Under the pieces are notes generated by a model. That model was not told the origin of the DNA and did not search any database. It worked only from the letters and a program-made list of their open reading frames with translations. From JBHJGS01 sp050331575 (GTDB lineage Bacteria; Pseudomonadota; Alphaproteobacteria; Sphingomonadales; Rhodothalassiaceae): a stretch of DNA of 64,000 nt. The position numbers and the translations under genes were made by a program. Below are positions 1 through 8,016 of the stretch, one piece after another. The DNA lies in the NCBI GenBank assembly GCA_050331575.1, contig JBHJGS010000038.1:1-64000 (forward strand), written 5' to 3'. How positions within the stretch are numbered: position 1 is the stretch's first letter; each line of letters opens with the position of its first letter.

Positions 1-272
1 GGCTGGGGGGTGTTGTTCCCTTCGGTTTTCGCCGCGGTTTGGTGGCATAGGCCTGGTCACGGGGGGTGATGTGCCAAATTTCTTGGGCGGTCTTCTGGGG
101 CGCACCCATGCCCCCACCGCTCCCGTCGCCCCCAAGATGAACCCGCCGGTCAAGCCGGCGGGTGACGCTTGGGGCGGTGGGGCCGTGGGGCGGTGGGGCG
201 GGCCGGGGCAAGCCTTGCAGTGCTCGGGGAATCGGCGCACAGTTCTGACAAAATGTTTCAGGAGCTGAAGCC
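1..272. other. Left-edge non-coding stretch
   Basis: I see no convincing gene here. The only open frame (71-268) is rich in Gly, Pro and Arg, has no ribosome binding site or family resemblance, and crosses a strong hairpin. The stretch holds that hairpin (127-176) and then the ribosome binding site of the next gene (AGGAG at 260-264). Confidence 0.6.
127..176. terminator. Long GC-rich hairpin
   Basis: A perfect 9-bp inner stem (ACCCGCCGG at 141-149 with CCGGCGGGT at 155-163, loop TCAAG) sits inside an outer stem (127-136 with 168-176). No T-run follows, so it is a plausible terminator for a gene left of the window, not a classical intrinsic terminator. Confidence 0.45.
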
Positions 273-1256
273 ATGATTGCCCGCACCGTCGCGCTTGTGT
301 GCGCGCTTGCCCTGCCCGCCGCCGCGCAGATCGCGCCCGAGATCAAGGAATGGACCGTGCCCTATGAGGACAGCCGGCCGCGCGACCCCTATGCGGTCAG
401 CCCGGACCAGGTCTGGTTCGTCGGGCAGGTCGGCGGCTATCTGGCGCGGCTGAACCCGCAGACCGGGGAGTTTTTCCAGGTCGATCTGGGCGAGGGCGCG
501 GGCCCGCACAATCTGATCGTCGGCGCGGACGGTCGGGTCTGGTTTGCCGGCAACAGGAACGCCTATATCGGCATCTATGAACCGGACACCGGCAGCATCA
601 CCAAATTGCCGATGCCGAACGACCGCGCCTATGACCCGCACACGCTGGTGTTCGACGCCGATCAAAGCCATATCTTCTTCACCGTGCAGGGCGGCAATTT
701 TCTTGGCCGGGTCACGCTTGCCGACAAAAGCGTGGATCTGGTCGAGGTGCCGACGCCGCAGGCCCGCCCCTATGGCATCAAGGTGGCGCCTGACGGCACG
801 GTCTGGGCCACGCTGTTCGGCACCTACAAGCTCGCCGAACTCGATCCAGAGACGCTGGAGCTGACCGAACATGCCCTGCCGCGGGACGCGGCCCAGCCGC
901 GCCGGCTCGCCATCACGTCGGACGGCCGCATCTGGTATGTCGATTATGACCAGGGCAAACTCGGCGTGTTCGACCCGCAGACCAAAAGCTTCCAGGAATG
1001 GGACAGCCCGAGCGGCAAGGACGCCCTGCCCTACGGCATGACCGCGGACGATCAGGACCGGCTCTGGTATGTCGAAACCGGGCCGCAGCCCAACCGCTTC
1101 GTCGGCTTCGATCCGCAGACCGAACAGTTCCTGCCGGCCGCCGATATCCCGTCCGGCGGCGGCACCATCCGCCACATGCACCTGCACAGCCCGACCGACA
1201 CCATCTGGTTCGGCACCGACACCAACACGGTGGGCCGCGCGGCGATGCCGCAATAA
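273..1256 (+). CDS. Secreted Vgb-like (virginiamycin B lyase family) beta-propeller protein
   Basis: A 327-residue protein with a signal peptide ending near ALPAAAQ (about residue 18). About six repeats follow in the style of streptogramin lyase or NHL/YVTN blades, each with a P-x-x-I/L then DG-x-(V/I)W-(F/Y) pattern, for example near residues 78-92, 165-180 and 213-228. The start is supported by AGGAG 8 nt upstream. Streptogramin lyase linearises cyclic antibiotics, but most homologues have no proven substrate and several blade His positions are Tyr or Arg here. I therefore call the fold with confidence and the enzyme activity with little. It stands alone, convergent with the DUF1636 gene. 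Confidence 0.75.
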   Translation: MIARTVALVCALALPAAAQIAPEIKEWTVPYEDSRPRDPYAVSPDQVWFVGQVGGYLARLNPQTGEFFQVDLGEGAGPHNLIVGADGRVWFAGNRNAYIGIYEPDTGSITKLPMPNDRAYDPHTLVFDADQSHIFFTVQGGNFLGRVTLADKSVDLVEVPTPQARPYGIKVAPDGTVWATLFGTYKLAELDPETLELTEHALPRDAAQPRRLAITSDGRIWYVDYDQGKLGVFDPQTKSFQEWDSPSGKDALPYGMTADDQDRLWYVETGPQPNRFVGFDPQTEQFLPAADIPSGGGTIRHMHLHSPTDTIWFGTDTNTVGRAAMPQ

Positions 1257-1311
1257 GGCATGGCCTAGCCTTGCCCGGGCCTGGCGATAAGCCTGCCGGG
1301 GCAGCGCTGCC

Positions 1312-1677
1312 TTATGGCTTTGCCGGCCTGCGATCCGCAGGCGGTATGCGGCAGAGGAATTTGCCCAGGATCGCCTTGGGCCAGTGCGAAAACGGGACCT
1401 CGCCATCGGGCGTGGCCCCATGGGCCTGAAAAAACGCGATGACCGCCTCAGCGCCTGTGGGATCGTCCGGGCGAAAGCCGCCGGCGACATAGGAGTAGCG
1501 CTCGGGATCCTGCATCAGGACCGAACAGCCGTGCGCGCACGCCCACAGACATTCCTGCGTGCGGACCTCAAACGTCGCCCCGGACGCCCGGGCCGCGCTC
1601 GCCACCTGCTCGGCAAACACCGCGCCCGCGCCCCTGCGGCAAGTGGTGCAAACAATCAAGGCGCGGGCCACGGACAT
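1312..1677 (-). CDS. DUF1636 family metal-binding (ferredoxin-like) protein
   Basis: A 121-residue protein starting MSVARALIVCTTC. It has a CxxC pair near residues 10-13 and further cysteines in ECLWACAHGC, a layout typical of the DUF1636 (2Fe-2S)-like small proteins. In other bacteria these often lie near cobalamin or metal-uptake genes; no such neighbour is here. I chose the ATG at 1677, preceded by AAGGA about 9 nt away, over the GTG at 1698. Cytosolic; the function is unknown. Confidence 0.7.
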   Translation of the reverse strand: MSVARALIVCTTCRRGAGAVFAEQVASAARASGATFEVRTQECLWACAHGCSVLMQDPERYSYVAGGFRPDDPTGAEAVIAFFQAHGATPDGEVPFSHWPKAILGKFLCRIPPADRRPAKP

Positions 1678-1824
1678 CACAGGCGATCCTTCTTGCACTC
1701 CCGGGCGGGGTCAGGCGCCCGGGGTGAGGGGTCCCGCCGGCGCGGTCAAGCGTCAAGGCCGCGGCGAAACACTCTGACGCACCCTCCTCTGCGCCCTGCC
1801 CCGCAGGACGGGAGAGGCACGGCG

Positions 1825-4800
1825 TTACTCCAACGTCCAGGCGGGCAAGCGGTCAGGGGTCGCCGGCGCCCCCAGTTCCTGCAACCGCTTGTCCATCGCC
1901 GTCAGGCGCTGATGGATATCCTGCAGATCGGTCAGTGCCTGGGCCAGTTCCTCATGAGCGATGGCATAATTCTCCTTATATACTCCTATCACCGGTGCCT
2001 GAGAGCCCCAATGCCCGCGGATGATCGCGTTGACCCGGCTTTCGATCGGCACCGGCACCGGCTCATTGGCGGCAGCGACCACCCGGTCGCCGCTGACCGC
2101 CCGGCGCACCTCGGCCAGATCCTTATGCAGCGCGCGCAGGGTCTGATAGTCCGCCTCCTTGGCCTTGGGCGTGCGCTCCAGCGCCAGCAGCATATGGTCG
2201 ATGCGGCTCTGGAAATTGCTCAGGGTCTGCGCGGTTTCGCTCACCCGGCGGTAGAGCGCGGCGGTGTCCTGCTGGAAGGCCAGCAGTGACGGCCGATCCT
2301 CGGTCGCCTCCGGGCTGCGGTTCAGCGGCTTGACGGTGAAGCGCTGCGGTTCGCCGATCGCCACCCATTCGTCGCCCTGCTGGCGGGCCAGTTCGACGCT
2401 GTATTCGCCCGGCAGCGCCAGTGGCCCCTGCGGCTCGCCCAGCCAATAAGGCCGCTCCCGATCAGACACCGGATCGGGCGCATCATGGCGCAGGTTCCAG
2501 GCGACCTGATGCAGCCCCTTGCCCGCGGGCCCCTGCAGCCGCCGCACCACCTGGCCGTCGGCATCCTTGATGGTCAGCAGCAGCTTGGGCTGATCCTCCA
2601 GCGCCTCTTCGCGCAGTCGGTCCCAATCGGGATAGGGCGTGTCCTCCCCCTCGTTTAGCTTTTCCGCCTCAGCCGTCTGACGTTGCTGCTTCAGCGACTG
2701 GAACCCCTCAGGCAGATGATAGCGGACGACGGCACCGAATGGCGGGTTCTCGCCACGCCAGAAGGCAGCACCGTGCGAACCGCCGGGCCGGCCGCCATAC
2801 AGATCGCCCTCGATATAGAGCCAGGCATCGGCCACCGGGAATAAGGTGGCCTCCGCTTCGGCCATCCGGGCCGGGTCATGGCGCAGCGGCGAATAATCAT
2901 CGAGGATGTAGATGCCACGGCCGAAGGTGCCGACAACCAGGTCGCTTTCGGCGCGCTGAATCTCCAAATCGCGGATGGCGATGGTCGGCAGGCCGGTGAA
3001 CTCGTGCCAGGCGGCGCCGCCGTCCTGGCTGAAATACAGGCCCAATTCGGTGCCCGCGAACAGCAAGGTGGGATCCTCATGATCCTCGGCGATGGTATGC
3101 ACCGGGCCCTCGTCGGGCACGCCGTCAACCGGTTGCCAGGTCCGGCCCTTGTCCGTCGTCTTCAGGATATAGGCGGCAATGTCGCCGCGCTTGTGATTAT
3201 CGAACACCGCATAGGCGATCGCCGCGTCATGGCGGGAGGCGATGATATCCTCCACCAGGCTCATGGTCGGCACGCCGGGAAAATCCTGCACCGAGTGCCA
3301 GGTCTCCCCGCCGTCTTCGGTGACGCTGATCACGCCGTCATCGGTGCCGACATAGATCAGGCCCTGCTCGATCGGGCTTTCGTCCAGCGCAATGGCAGCA
3401 CCATAGATCGAGGTGCTGTCATTCTTGGCAATGGCGTCGACGCTCCACACCCGGCCCATCACCTTCAGTGCATTGCGGTCCAGCTGTCGGGTCAGGTCCG
3501 GGCTGATCGCCTCCCAGGTGCTGGCCCGGTCGGTCGAGCGGAACAGCTTCTCCGCGGCATAAAAGATGGTCTTGTGGTCGTGTGGGCTGATCAGGATCGG
3601 CGTGTTCCAATTCCATTTGAAGTCATTCTCGCCGGACGCCGGCTGTGGCCGGGTGTAGATGCGCTCTTGCGTGCGCCGGTCATAGCGCGCCAGGCCGCCA
3701 TACTGATATTGGGTGTAGATCGTGTCCGGATCCTCTGGGTCGATCGCCGGCTTATAGCCGTCTCCGCCCAAGATGATGTGCCAGTCCCAATTGGTGATGC
3801 CGTGATGATTGGTGGTCTGCGAGGGGCCGCACAGCGAGTTATTGTCCTGCGTGCCGCCGCACACCGTGTAGAACGGCGCCTCCGGCCCGACCGCGATGCG
3901 GTAGAATTGCACGATCGGCAGATTGGCCATGTGGCGCCAGACCTGACCGCCATCATAGCTTTCATAGACGCCGCCGTCGCCCCCGATCAGCAGATGATCG
4001 GAATTGTCCGGATTGATCCACAAGGCGTGGTCGTCGACATGCCGGGCATCGGCGGACAGGCGCTGCCAGCTCTTGCCGCCATCCTCGGAGCGGTGGGTGA
4101 AGGTGTCCAACGAATAGACAATGTCAGGGTCCGTCGGATCGACCACCAGCTCATTATAATATTGCGGGCTGGTGGTCATGTGGGCGGAGCGCTTCTCCCA
4201 GCTCTCGCCGAAATCGGTGCTGCGATAGATGCCCTTGTCGGCTTCCTTGCCCTCGATGATGGCATAAAGCGTGGCCGGTTCCGACGGCGCCTGGGCCAGG
4301 CCGATCCGGCCCAGCTCCCCGGTTGGCACGCCGCGGGAGATCTCCTGCCAGGTCTGGCCGCCGTCGCTGCTCTTGTGTAGCCCCGAGCCGGGACCGCCGT
4401 TGATCAGGGTCCAGACATGCCGGCGCCGCTGATAGCTCGACGCCACGATGCGGTCGGGATCATCGGGGTGCACGACAAACTCATTGACACCGGTAAAGTC
4501 GTCGACCTCCAGCAGGCGGTTCCAGGTCTCGCCGCCATCCTGTGTTTCATACAGGCCGCGATCGCCGCCGTCGCTCCACAACGATCCTTGGGCTGCGACG
4601 CGAACATGGTCGCTGTCGGCCGGGTTGATCCAGATCTTGGAGATATGGCCGGAGTCCTTGAGCCCCACATTTGTCCAGGTCTTGCCGCCGTCCATCGACT
4701 TGTAGACGCCGTCGCCCGCGGCCACGCTGCGCTGGGCATTATTCTCGCCCGAGCCCGCCCAGATCACCAAAGGATCGGTCGGATCCAGTTCGACCACGCC

Positions 4801-5088
4801 CAGCGCATAGACCGGCTGCTTGTCGAACAGCGGCTGCCAGGTGGTCCCGGCATTCTCCGTCTTCCACAGGCCGCCCGAGGCGGTGGCGATATAATAATGG
4901 TGCGGGCCATCGGGATGCACCGCGAAGTCGCTGATCCGACCGGAGGGATAGCTCGGCCCGATCAGGCGGAAGTCCAGCCCGGTGAACGGATTGGGTGGGC
5001 TGTCCTGCTCCGCCGCCTCTTGAGCAGCGATCGGCGCTGCGATCATCAACAAGCTGAGACTGAGCGCGGTGAAACGGCCGGTGCGCAT
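1825..5088 (-). CDS. Large secreted BNR/Asp-box repeat (sortilin/VPS10-like) protein
   Basis: A 1087-residue exported protein with a signal peptide (MRTGRFTALSLSLLM... cut near AAPIAAQ). At least ten Asp-box motifs of the type S/T-x-D-x-G-x-T-W follow (for example KSMDGGKTW, ETQDGGETW, KSSDGGQTW, RSEDGGKSW, VTEDGGETW, KTTDKGRTW), building one or two large propellers over roughly residues 30-750. The C-terminal 300 residues lack the boxes and look like an Ig-type domain plus a helical tail. The family is annotated as glycosyl hydrolase or VPS10-sortilin-like, often as a peptidase-associated periplasmic protein; no catalytic role can be read here. GGAGGG lies 7 nt upstream of the chosen ATG, which fits better than the upstream start at 5127. 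Confidence 0.85.
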   Translation of the reverse strand: MRTGRFTALSLSLLMIAAPIAAQEAAEQDSPPNPFTGLDFRLIGPSYPSGRISDFAVHPDGPHHYYIATASGGLWKTENAGTTWQPLFDKQPVYALGVVELDPTDPLVIWAGSGENNAQRSVAAGDGVYKSMDGGKTWTNVGLKDSGHISKIWINPADSDHVRVAAQGSLWSDGGDRGLYETQDGGETWNRLLEVDDFTGVNEFVVHPDDPDRIVASSYQRRRHVWTLINGGPGSGLHKSSDGGQTWQEISRGVPTGELGRIGLAQAPSEPATLYAIIEGKEADKGIYRSTDFGESWEKRSAHMTTSPQYYNELVVDPTDPDIVYSLDTFTHRSEDGGKSWQRLSADARHVDDHALWINPDNSDHLLIGGDGGVYESYDGGQVWRHMANLPIVQFYRIAVGPEAPFYTVCGGTQDNNSLCGPSQTTNHHGITNWDWHIILGGDGYKPAIDPEDPDTIYTQYQYGGLARYDRRTQERIYTRPQPASGENDFKWNWNTPILISPHDHKTIFYAAEKLFRSTDRASTWEAISPDLTRQLDRNALKVMGRVWSVDAIAKNDSTSIYGAAIALDESPIEQGLIYVGTDDGVISVTEDGGETWHSVQDFPGVPTMSLVEDIIASRHDAAIAYAVFDNHKRGDIAAYILKTTDKGRTWQPVDGVPDEGPVHTIAEDHEDPTLLFAGTELGLYFSQDGGAAWHEFTGLPTIAIRDLEIQRAESDLVVGTFGRGIYILDDYSPLRHDPARMAEAEATLFPVADAWLYIEGDLYGGRPGGSHGAAFWRGENPPFGAVVRYHLPEGFQSLKQQRQTAEAEKLNEGEDTPYPDWDRLREEALEDQPKLLLTIKDADGQVVRRLQGPAGKGLHQVAWNLRHDAPDPVSDRERPYWLGEPQGPLALPGEYSVELARQQGDEWVAIGEPQRFTVKPLNRSPEATEDRPSLLAFQQDTAALYRRVSETAQTLSNFQSRIDHMLLALERTPKAKEADYQTLRALHKDLAEVRRAVSGDRVVAAANEPVPVPIESRVNAIIRGHWGSQAPVIGVYKENYAIAHEELAQALTDLQDIHQRLTAMDKRLQELGAPATPDRLPAWTLE

Positions 5089-5149
5089 CGGCAAACCCTC
5101 CCTTGGTGCTGATTGTCGGCGAGGCAAACCCTAGAGCAAGATCCGCCGG

Positions 5150-6043
5150 TCAGAGAAGGGGGTTTGCAGCCATCGCCTGCAGATAGTCCGCCGCGGCTTC
5201 GGCGAAGCGGCGGCCGAACGCCGGCTCAAAAGCAGGGTAGAGATACGGCTCGATTGCCTCCAGCTCCATCAGGCACCAGCCCGCCGGCCCCTGCACCAAA
5301 TCAACCCGAACCGCCAGCCAGGGCGGCGGAACCGCAGCGACAAAGCGCTCCCCCAGGGCGATCATGTCCGCCGGGGCATCGAACCGCTCCTCACGCCCGC
5401 CATACAGGCTTTGGATTCGATAATCCGTCGCAGCAGGCCGCTTCAGCACCGCATGGCTGAAGCCGGTGCACAGATAGATCAGGGACACCTCGCCATGCTG
5501 CCGGATGCTGGTCAGAAAGGGCTGGGCAAGCAGGCTCGGATCGGGCGCAACCGTCGCGCCGGCGGCGCGGTCGATCCGGCGCTGCCCCTCCCCGCTCGCG
5601 CCGATCCGCGGTTTCAGGACCAGTTCCTGGCAATGCCACTGGTCGAACAGAGGGCACAGCGGCCCGTCACCGGGTGCGGTCGGCACCACCGGCAGGCCCT
5701 GTGCCTGAAGGTCCAACAGATAGCGCTTGTCAATATTCCAGGCGAGTGCCGCGACCGAGTTGGCCAGCGGCACTGGGCAGGCCTCGGCGAAGGCGAGAAA
5801 GGCCTGGGCGTGATCGTGATAGTCCCAACAGGTTCGAACCAGGACCAGATCGAAGCGGCTCCAATCCGTCCGGGCCTGCCAATCCGCCTCCTCGATATCA
5901 GCGCCAACCGCCTGAAAGCCGGCCCTCAGGGCAGCCAGCTCCAGATCATGTTCGAAGGCATCGGCGCGGCGGATAGGGCTGTGCGAGAGCGTGCCCGCGC
6001 AGCCCAGATAGGCCAATCGGCGCCCGGCCAGGCGCGCGGTCAC
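5150..6043 (-). CDS. ATP-grasp ligase, RimK/glutathione-synthetase-like
   Basis: A 297-residue cytosolic protein. The N-terminal part (FDLVLVRTCWDYHDH near residues 64-78) and the ATP-grasp core (LVLKPRIGASGEG near 141-153, then the metal-binding end VRVDLV...LMELEAIEPYLY near 244-267) match ATP-grasp proteins of the RimK / prokaryotic glutathione synthetase type, a family that includes the DcsG cycloserine ligase. It should join a carboxylate to an amine using ATP; the substrate is unknown. Its ATG overlaps the stop of the upstream regulator gene by 4 nt, so the two are co-translated. Confidence 0.75.
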   Translation of the reverse strand: MTARLAGRRLAYLGCAGTLSHSPIRRADAFEHDLELAALRAGFQAVGADIEEADWQARTDWSRFDLVLVRTCWDYHDHAQAFLAFAEACPVPLANSVAALAWNIDKRYLLDLQAQGLPVVPTAPGDGPLCPLFDQWHCQELVLKPRIGASGEGQRRIDRAAGATVAPDPSLLAQPFLTSIRQHGEVSLIYLCTGFSHAVLKRPAATDYRIQSLYGGREERFDAPADMIALGERFVAAVPPPWLAVRVDLVQGPAGWCLMELEAIEPYLYPAFEPAFGRRFAEAAADYLQAMAANPLL

Positions 6044-6444
6044 GCCGCCTGTTTGCTCGGGTCGTTGTCGGCCAGTTTGTTGATGATGTCGATCAGCGCG
6101 CGCCGGGTGTCCGCCGTGCTGATCTTGTGGAAGGCCCGGGTCAGTTCCAGCGTTTCCCGCTTGATCATCAGCTTAGGATCCACATCCTCCATATCGCTTT
6201 GCACGAACGGCTGCGGATCTGCGTCTTCGGGGATCTCATCAAAGAAATAGGAGACCGGCACGTTCAAGATCTGGGCGATCTTGTAAAGCCGGCTGGAGCC
6301 CATCCGGTTGGCCCCGCGCTCATATTTCTGGACCTGCTGGAACGTTAGGCCGAGCGCGTCGCCCAGCTGCTCCTGGCTCATTCCCATCATGGTCCGTCGC
6401 AACCGCACCCGGCCGCCCACATGTACATCAATCGGATCTGGCAC
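6040..6444 (-). CDS. Cro/C1-type HTH regulator (PhrR/PraR-like)
   Basis: A 134-residue DNA-binding protein. A helix-turn-helix of the XRE class spans about residues 11-65 (VGGRVRLRRTMMGMSQEQLGDALGLTF..., with QKYERGANR as recognition end), followed by an acidic linker and a helical C-terminus. This architecture is common and well conserved in alphaproteobacteria (PhrR, PraR and relatives). The start is GTG with GGAG 6 nt upstream. It is the first gene of a two-gene unit with the ATP-grasp ligase and may be autoregulated, as many of this class are; that is inference. Confidence 0.8.
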   Translation of the reverse strand: MPDPIDVHVGGRVRLRRTMMGMSQEQLGDALGLTFQQVQKYERGANRMGSSRLYKIAQILNVPVSYFFDEIPEDADPQPFVQSDMEDVDPKLMIKRETLELTRAFHKISTADTRRALIDIINKLADNDPSKQAA

Positions 6445-6504
6445 CCTTCACTCCACGTTTCGATGGTTTTCCCTTGCCGCCCCTAAATTCGCGTGCGGGA
6501 GAGA

Positions 6505-6533
6505 GTCTTAGTCCAGCCGTATCAAAGTTGCAA
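6505..6533 (-). promoter_or_regulatory. Possible sigma-70-type promoter for the HTH/ATP-grasp unit
   Basis: Read on the minus strand, TTGCAA (6533-6528) and TAAGAC (6510-6505) are separated by 17 nt and lie about 60 nt before the GTG start at 6444. The match is weak and unsupported by anything else. Confidence 0.25.
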
Positions 6534-6757
6534 GACCTGCCCGCCTTTTGACAAAAGTTTCGGTATACGACTGTTCAAGCTCGTCCCAAGCCGCCAATGG
6601 CGCAGAGAAATTGCAGGCATTTGAGACAACATTAAGGGGTTTGGTGAAACTTTCCCCGTAATACCAGCTCGCCGGCCTTTCTCAGGCGGCCGGACATCAC
6701 TCAGGCAGGGTGCGTGATTCGGTCGCACACCTCGCAAAGCATGGGGGTTCTGTCTTG

Positions 6758-7273
6758 GTGACACAGCAGCCGCTCATCTGCGTTGCAGAGCATCATCCGT
6801 TCATGGCGCGGTTGATCAAGACCATGCTGGACCGGTTGGGCTTTAACCGCAGTATATTCTTTGAACGGGCCCGAGATCTATTGGAATGGGAGAAGGCCGG
6901 GTGGATCGGCTTGCTGCTGATCGATGAGCGTCTCTCCGACGCCAGCGGCCGCGAAGTGGTAAGCGCCATCCGCACCAATGGCACCGCCTTGAAACAGGAT
7001 CTGCCGATCATCCTGTGCGCCCATGTCGATGATGCGGAAATGGTGTTCGATGCGCGGGACCGGGGCGTCACCGAAATCTGCTTGAAGCCCATTCACGTGA
7101 CCAATTTCTACAAAAAGCTGCGCCTGTCCCTGGAACAGCCGCGCGCCTTCGTGCAGCACGAAACCTATGTCGGGCCGGACCGCCGGCGCCGGCATGACCG
7201 CTCCTATGCCGGGCCTGAACGGCGAGCGACCAGCTATGACCAAGCCGATGTCGATCGGATGATGTCGTCATGA
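6758..7273 (+). CDS. Single-domain response regulator with basic tail
   Basis: About 171 residues. A CheY-like receiver covers residues 4-125: the phospho-acceptor is Asp56 in LLLID, and the conserved Lys is Lys110 in CLKP. The usual acidic pair near the N-terminus is replaced by AEHH, so Mg binding may be altered. After the receiver comes a charged tail with two GP(D/E)RR motifs. There is no output domain. I prefer the GTG at 6758 (G-rich sequence about 10 nt upstream); the GTG at 6710 is an alternative adding 16 residues. It overlaps the next gene by 4 nt (ATGA). Confidence 0.75.
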   Translation: MTQQPLICVAEHHPFMARLIKTMLDRLGFNRSIFFERARDLLEWEKAGWIGLLLIDERLSDASGREVVSAIRTNGTALKQDLPIILCAHVDDAEMVFDARDRGVTEICLKPIHVTNFYKKLRLSLEQPRAFVQHETYVGPDRRRRHDRSYAGPERRATSYDQADVDRMMSS

Positions 7274-7647
7274 AATTGAGTGAAGACGAGGCGCGCCGCA
7301 TCCGCCGCGCCGAAGCCGCCTTGGCTGCGTTTCAGGACGAAATGGCCACCGTGCTGCCAGGCCAGATCGGGCTGATGCGGGAGGCTCTGTCTGACGAGAA
7401 TTTCGCCGGGTTGAAGCGCCGCGCCGATGATTTGCGCGACCTGACCGGCACGATGAACTGGCAGACCATCGCAGAAGCGGCCAAACATCTCTCTGTCGCC
7501 GTCACCGCCCGCAAGCCTGGCTTCGTGATCAATGAAATTCTCGACCTGACCATGGAACTGGGGCGCGCCGCCCACCGCACCGTGACGCCGGACAATCGGC
7601 CCTTGCTCTCGCGCATCGCGCAACTGGCCCACGCCGAAGACATCTAA
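7270..7647 (+). CDS. Helical protein co-translated with the response regulator
   Basis: A 125-residue, mostly helical protein without signal peptide, membrane segment or recognisable catalytic motif. It begins with a charged helix (MKLSEDEARRIRRAEAAL) and has no clear His-containing phosphotransfer motif. The start overlaps the regulator stop, so it is probably its functional partner, perhaps a target bound according to phosphorylation state. That role is inference; I do not recognise the family. Confidence 0.6.
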   Translation: MKLSEDEARRIRRAEAALAAFQDEMATVLPGQIGLMREALSDENFAGLKRRADDLRDLTGTMNWQTIAEAAKHLSVAVTARKPGFVINEILDLTMELGRAAHRTVTPDNRPLLSRIAQLAHAEDI

Positions 7648-7651
7648 CGCT

Positions 7652-7710
7652 GAGCGCAATACCCGACCGATGGGACTGGTGGTGCGCTCTCAATCGGTCA
7701 GACATTGCTC
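7652..7710. repeat. Type 1 interspersed palindrome, copy 1
   Basis: Arms 7652-7671 and 7693-7710 are inverted copies (GAGC..CAATaCCCGACCGAT against GAGCAATGTCTGACCGAT) separated by exactly 21 nt. The same arm motif and spacer length recur at 26392 and 28227. It lies 4 nt after the stop codon of the helical-protein gene and is followed by a type 2 element. Confidence 0.75.
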
Positions 7711-7733
7711 GCCCGATAGACCGCGGACCTTGA

Positions 7734-7776
7734 CCTTGCCATCCGATCCCTCGCGATCGCGATGGATCGGTTAAGG
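7734..7776. repeat. Type 2 interspersed palindrome, copy 1
   Basis: An imperfect palindrome centred on CGCGATCGCG (7752-7761), with arms CCGATCC(C/A)T on both sides and CCTT/AAGG at the ends. Related elements lie at 28303, 52408 and 61452. Confidence 0.75.
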
Positions 7777-8016
7777 CCACAGACCTGGGATCTGTGTCCG
7801 GCAAGCATGCCGCTTTCCCGGCAAAGTCATCGTGCGTCCGCTGTCCCAAAAATCGCGCCGCGTGCCGCGACAAAAGAAACAGGAAACCATGCCGCTGCGC
7901 GCAATATTCTACCAATTACTGTCATGTATTTGACAAAAATGCTTGCGATTTCGAAGTGAACGAAGTATTCTTTTGCCGTCGGTGGGAGGCGCCACACACG
8001 CTAAGGGAGAGCGACG

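Larger units (their letters stand above)
7648..8016 (+). other. Non-coding stretch with repeats before the heme peroxidase gene
   Basis: 369 nt without a credible gene. It holds a type 1 palindrome (7652-7710), a type 2 palindrome (7734-7776), and a small hairpin (CACAGA 7778-7783 with TCTGTG 7791-7796). AT-richer sequence from about 7895 to 7975 probably contains the promoter of the peroxidase gene, although I find no clear -35/-10 pair. The ribosome binding site AAGGGAGA lies just before the ATG at 8017. Confidence 0.6.

Noticed and set aside
71..268. 65-residue open frame at the left edge
   Set aside because: Gly/Pro/Arg-rich composition, crosses a strong hairpin, no ribosome binding site and no recognisable family.
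2878..4380. 500-codon open frame antisense to the BNR protein gene
   Set aside because: Long antisense frames are expected at this GC content. The composition is Ala/Arg/Gly/Ile-rich without motifs, while the opposite strand encodes clear Asp-box repeats.
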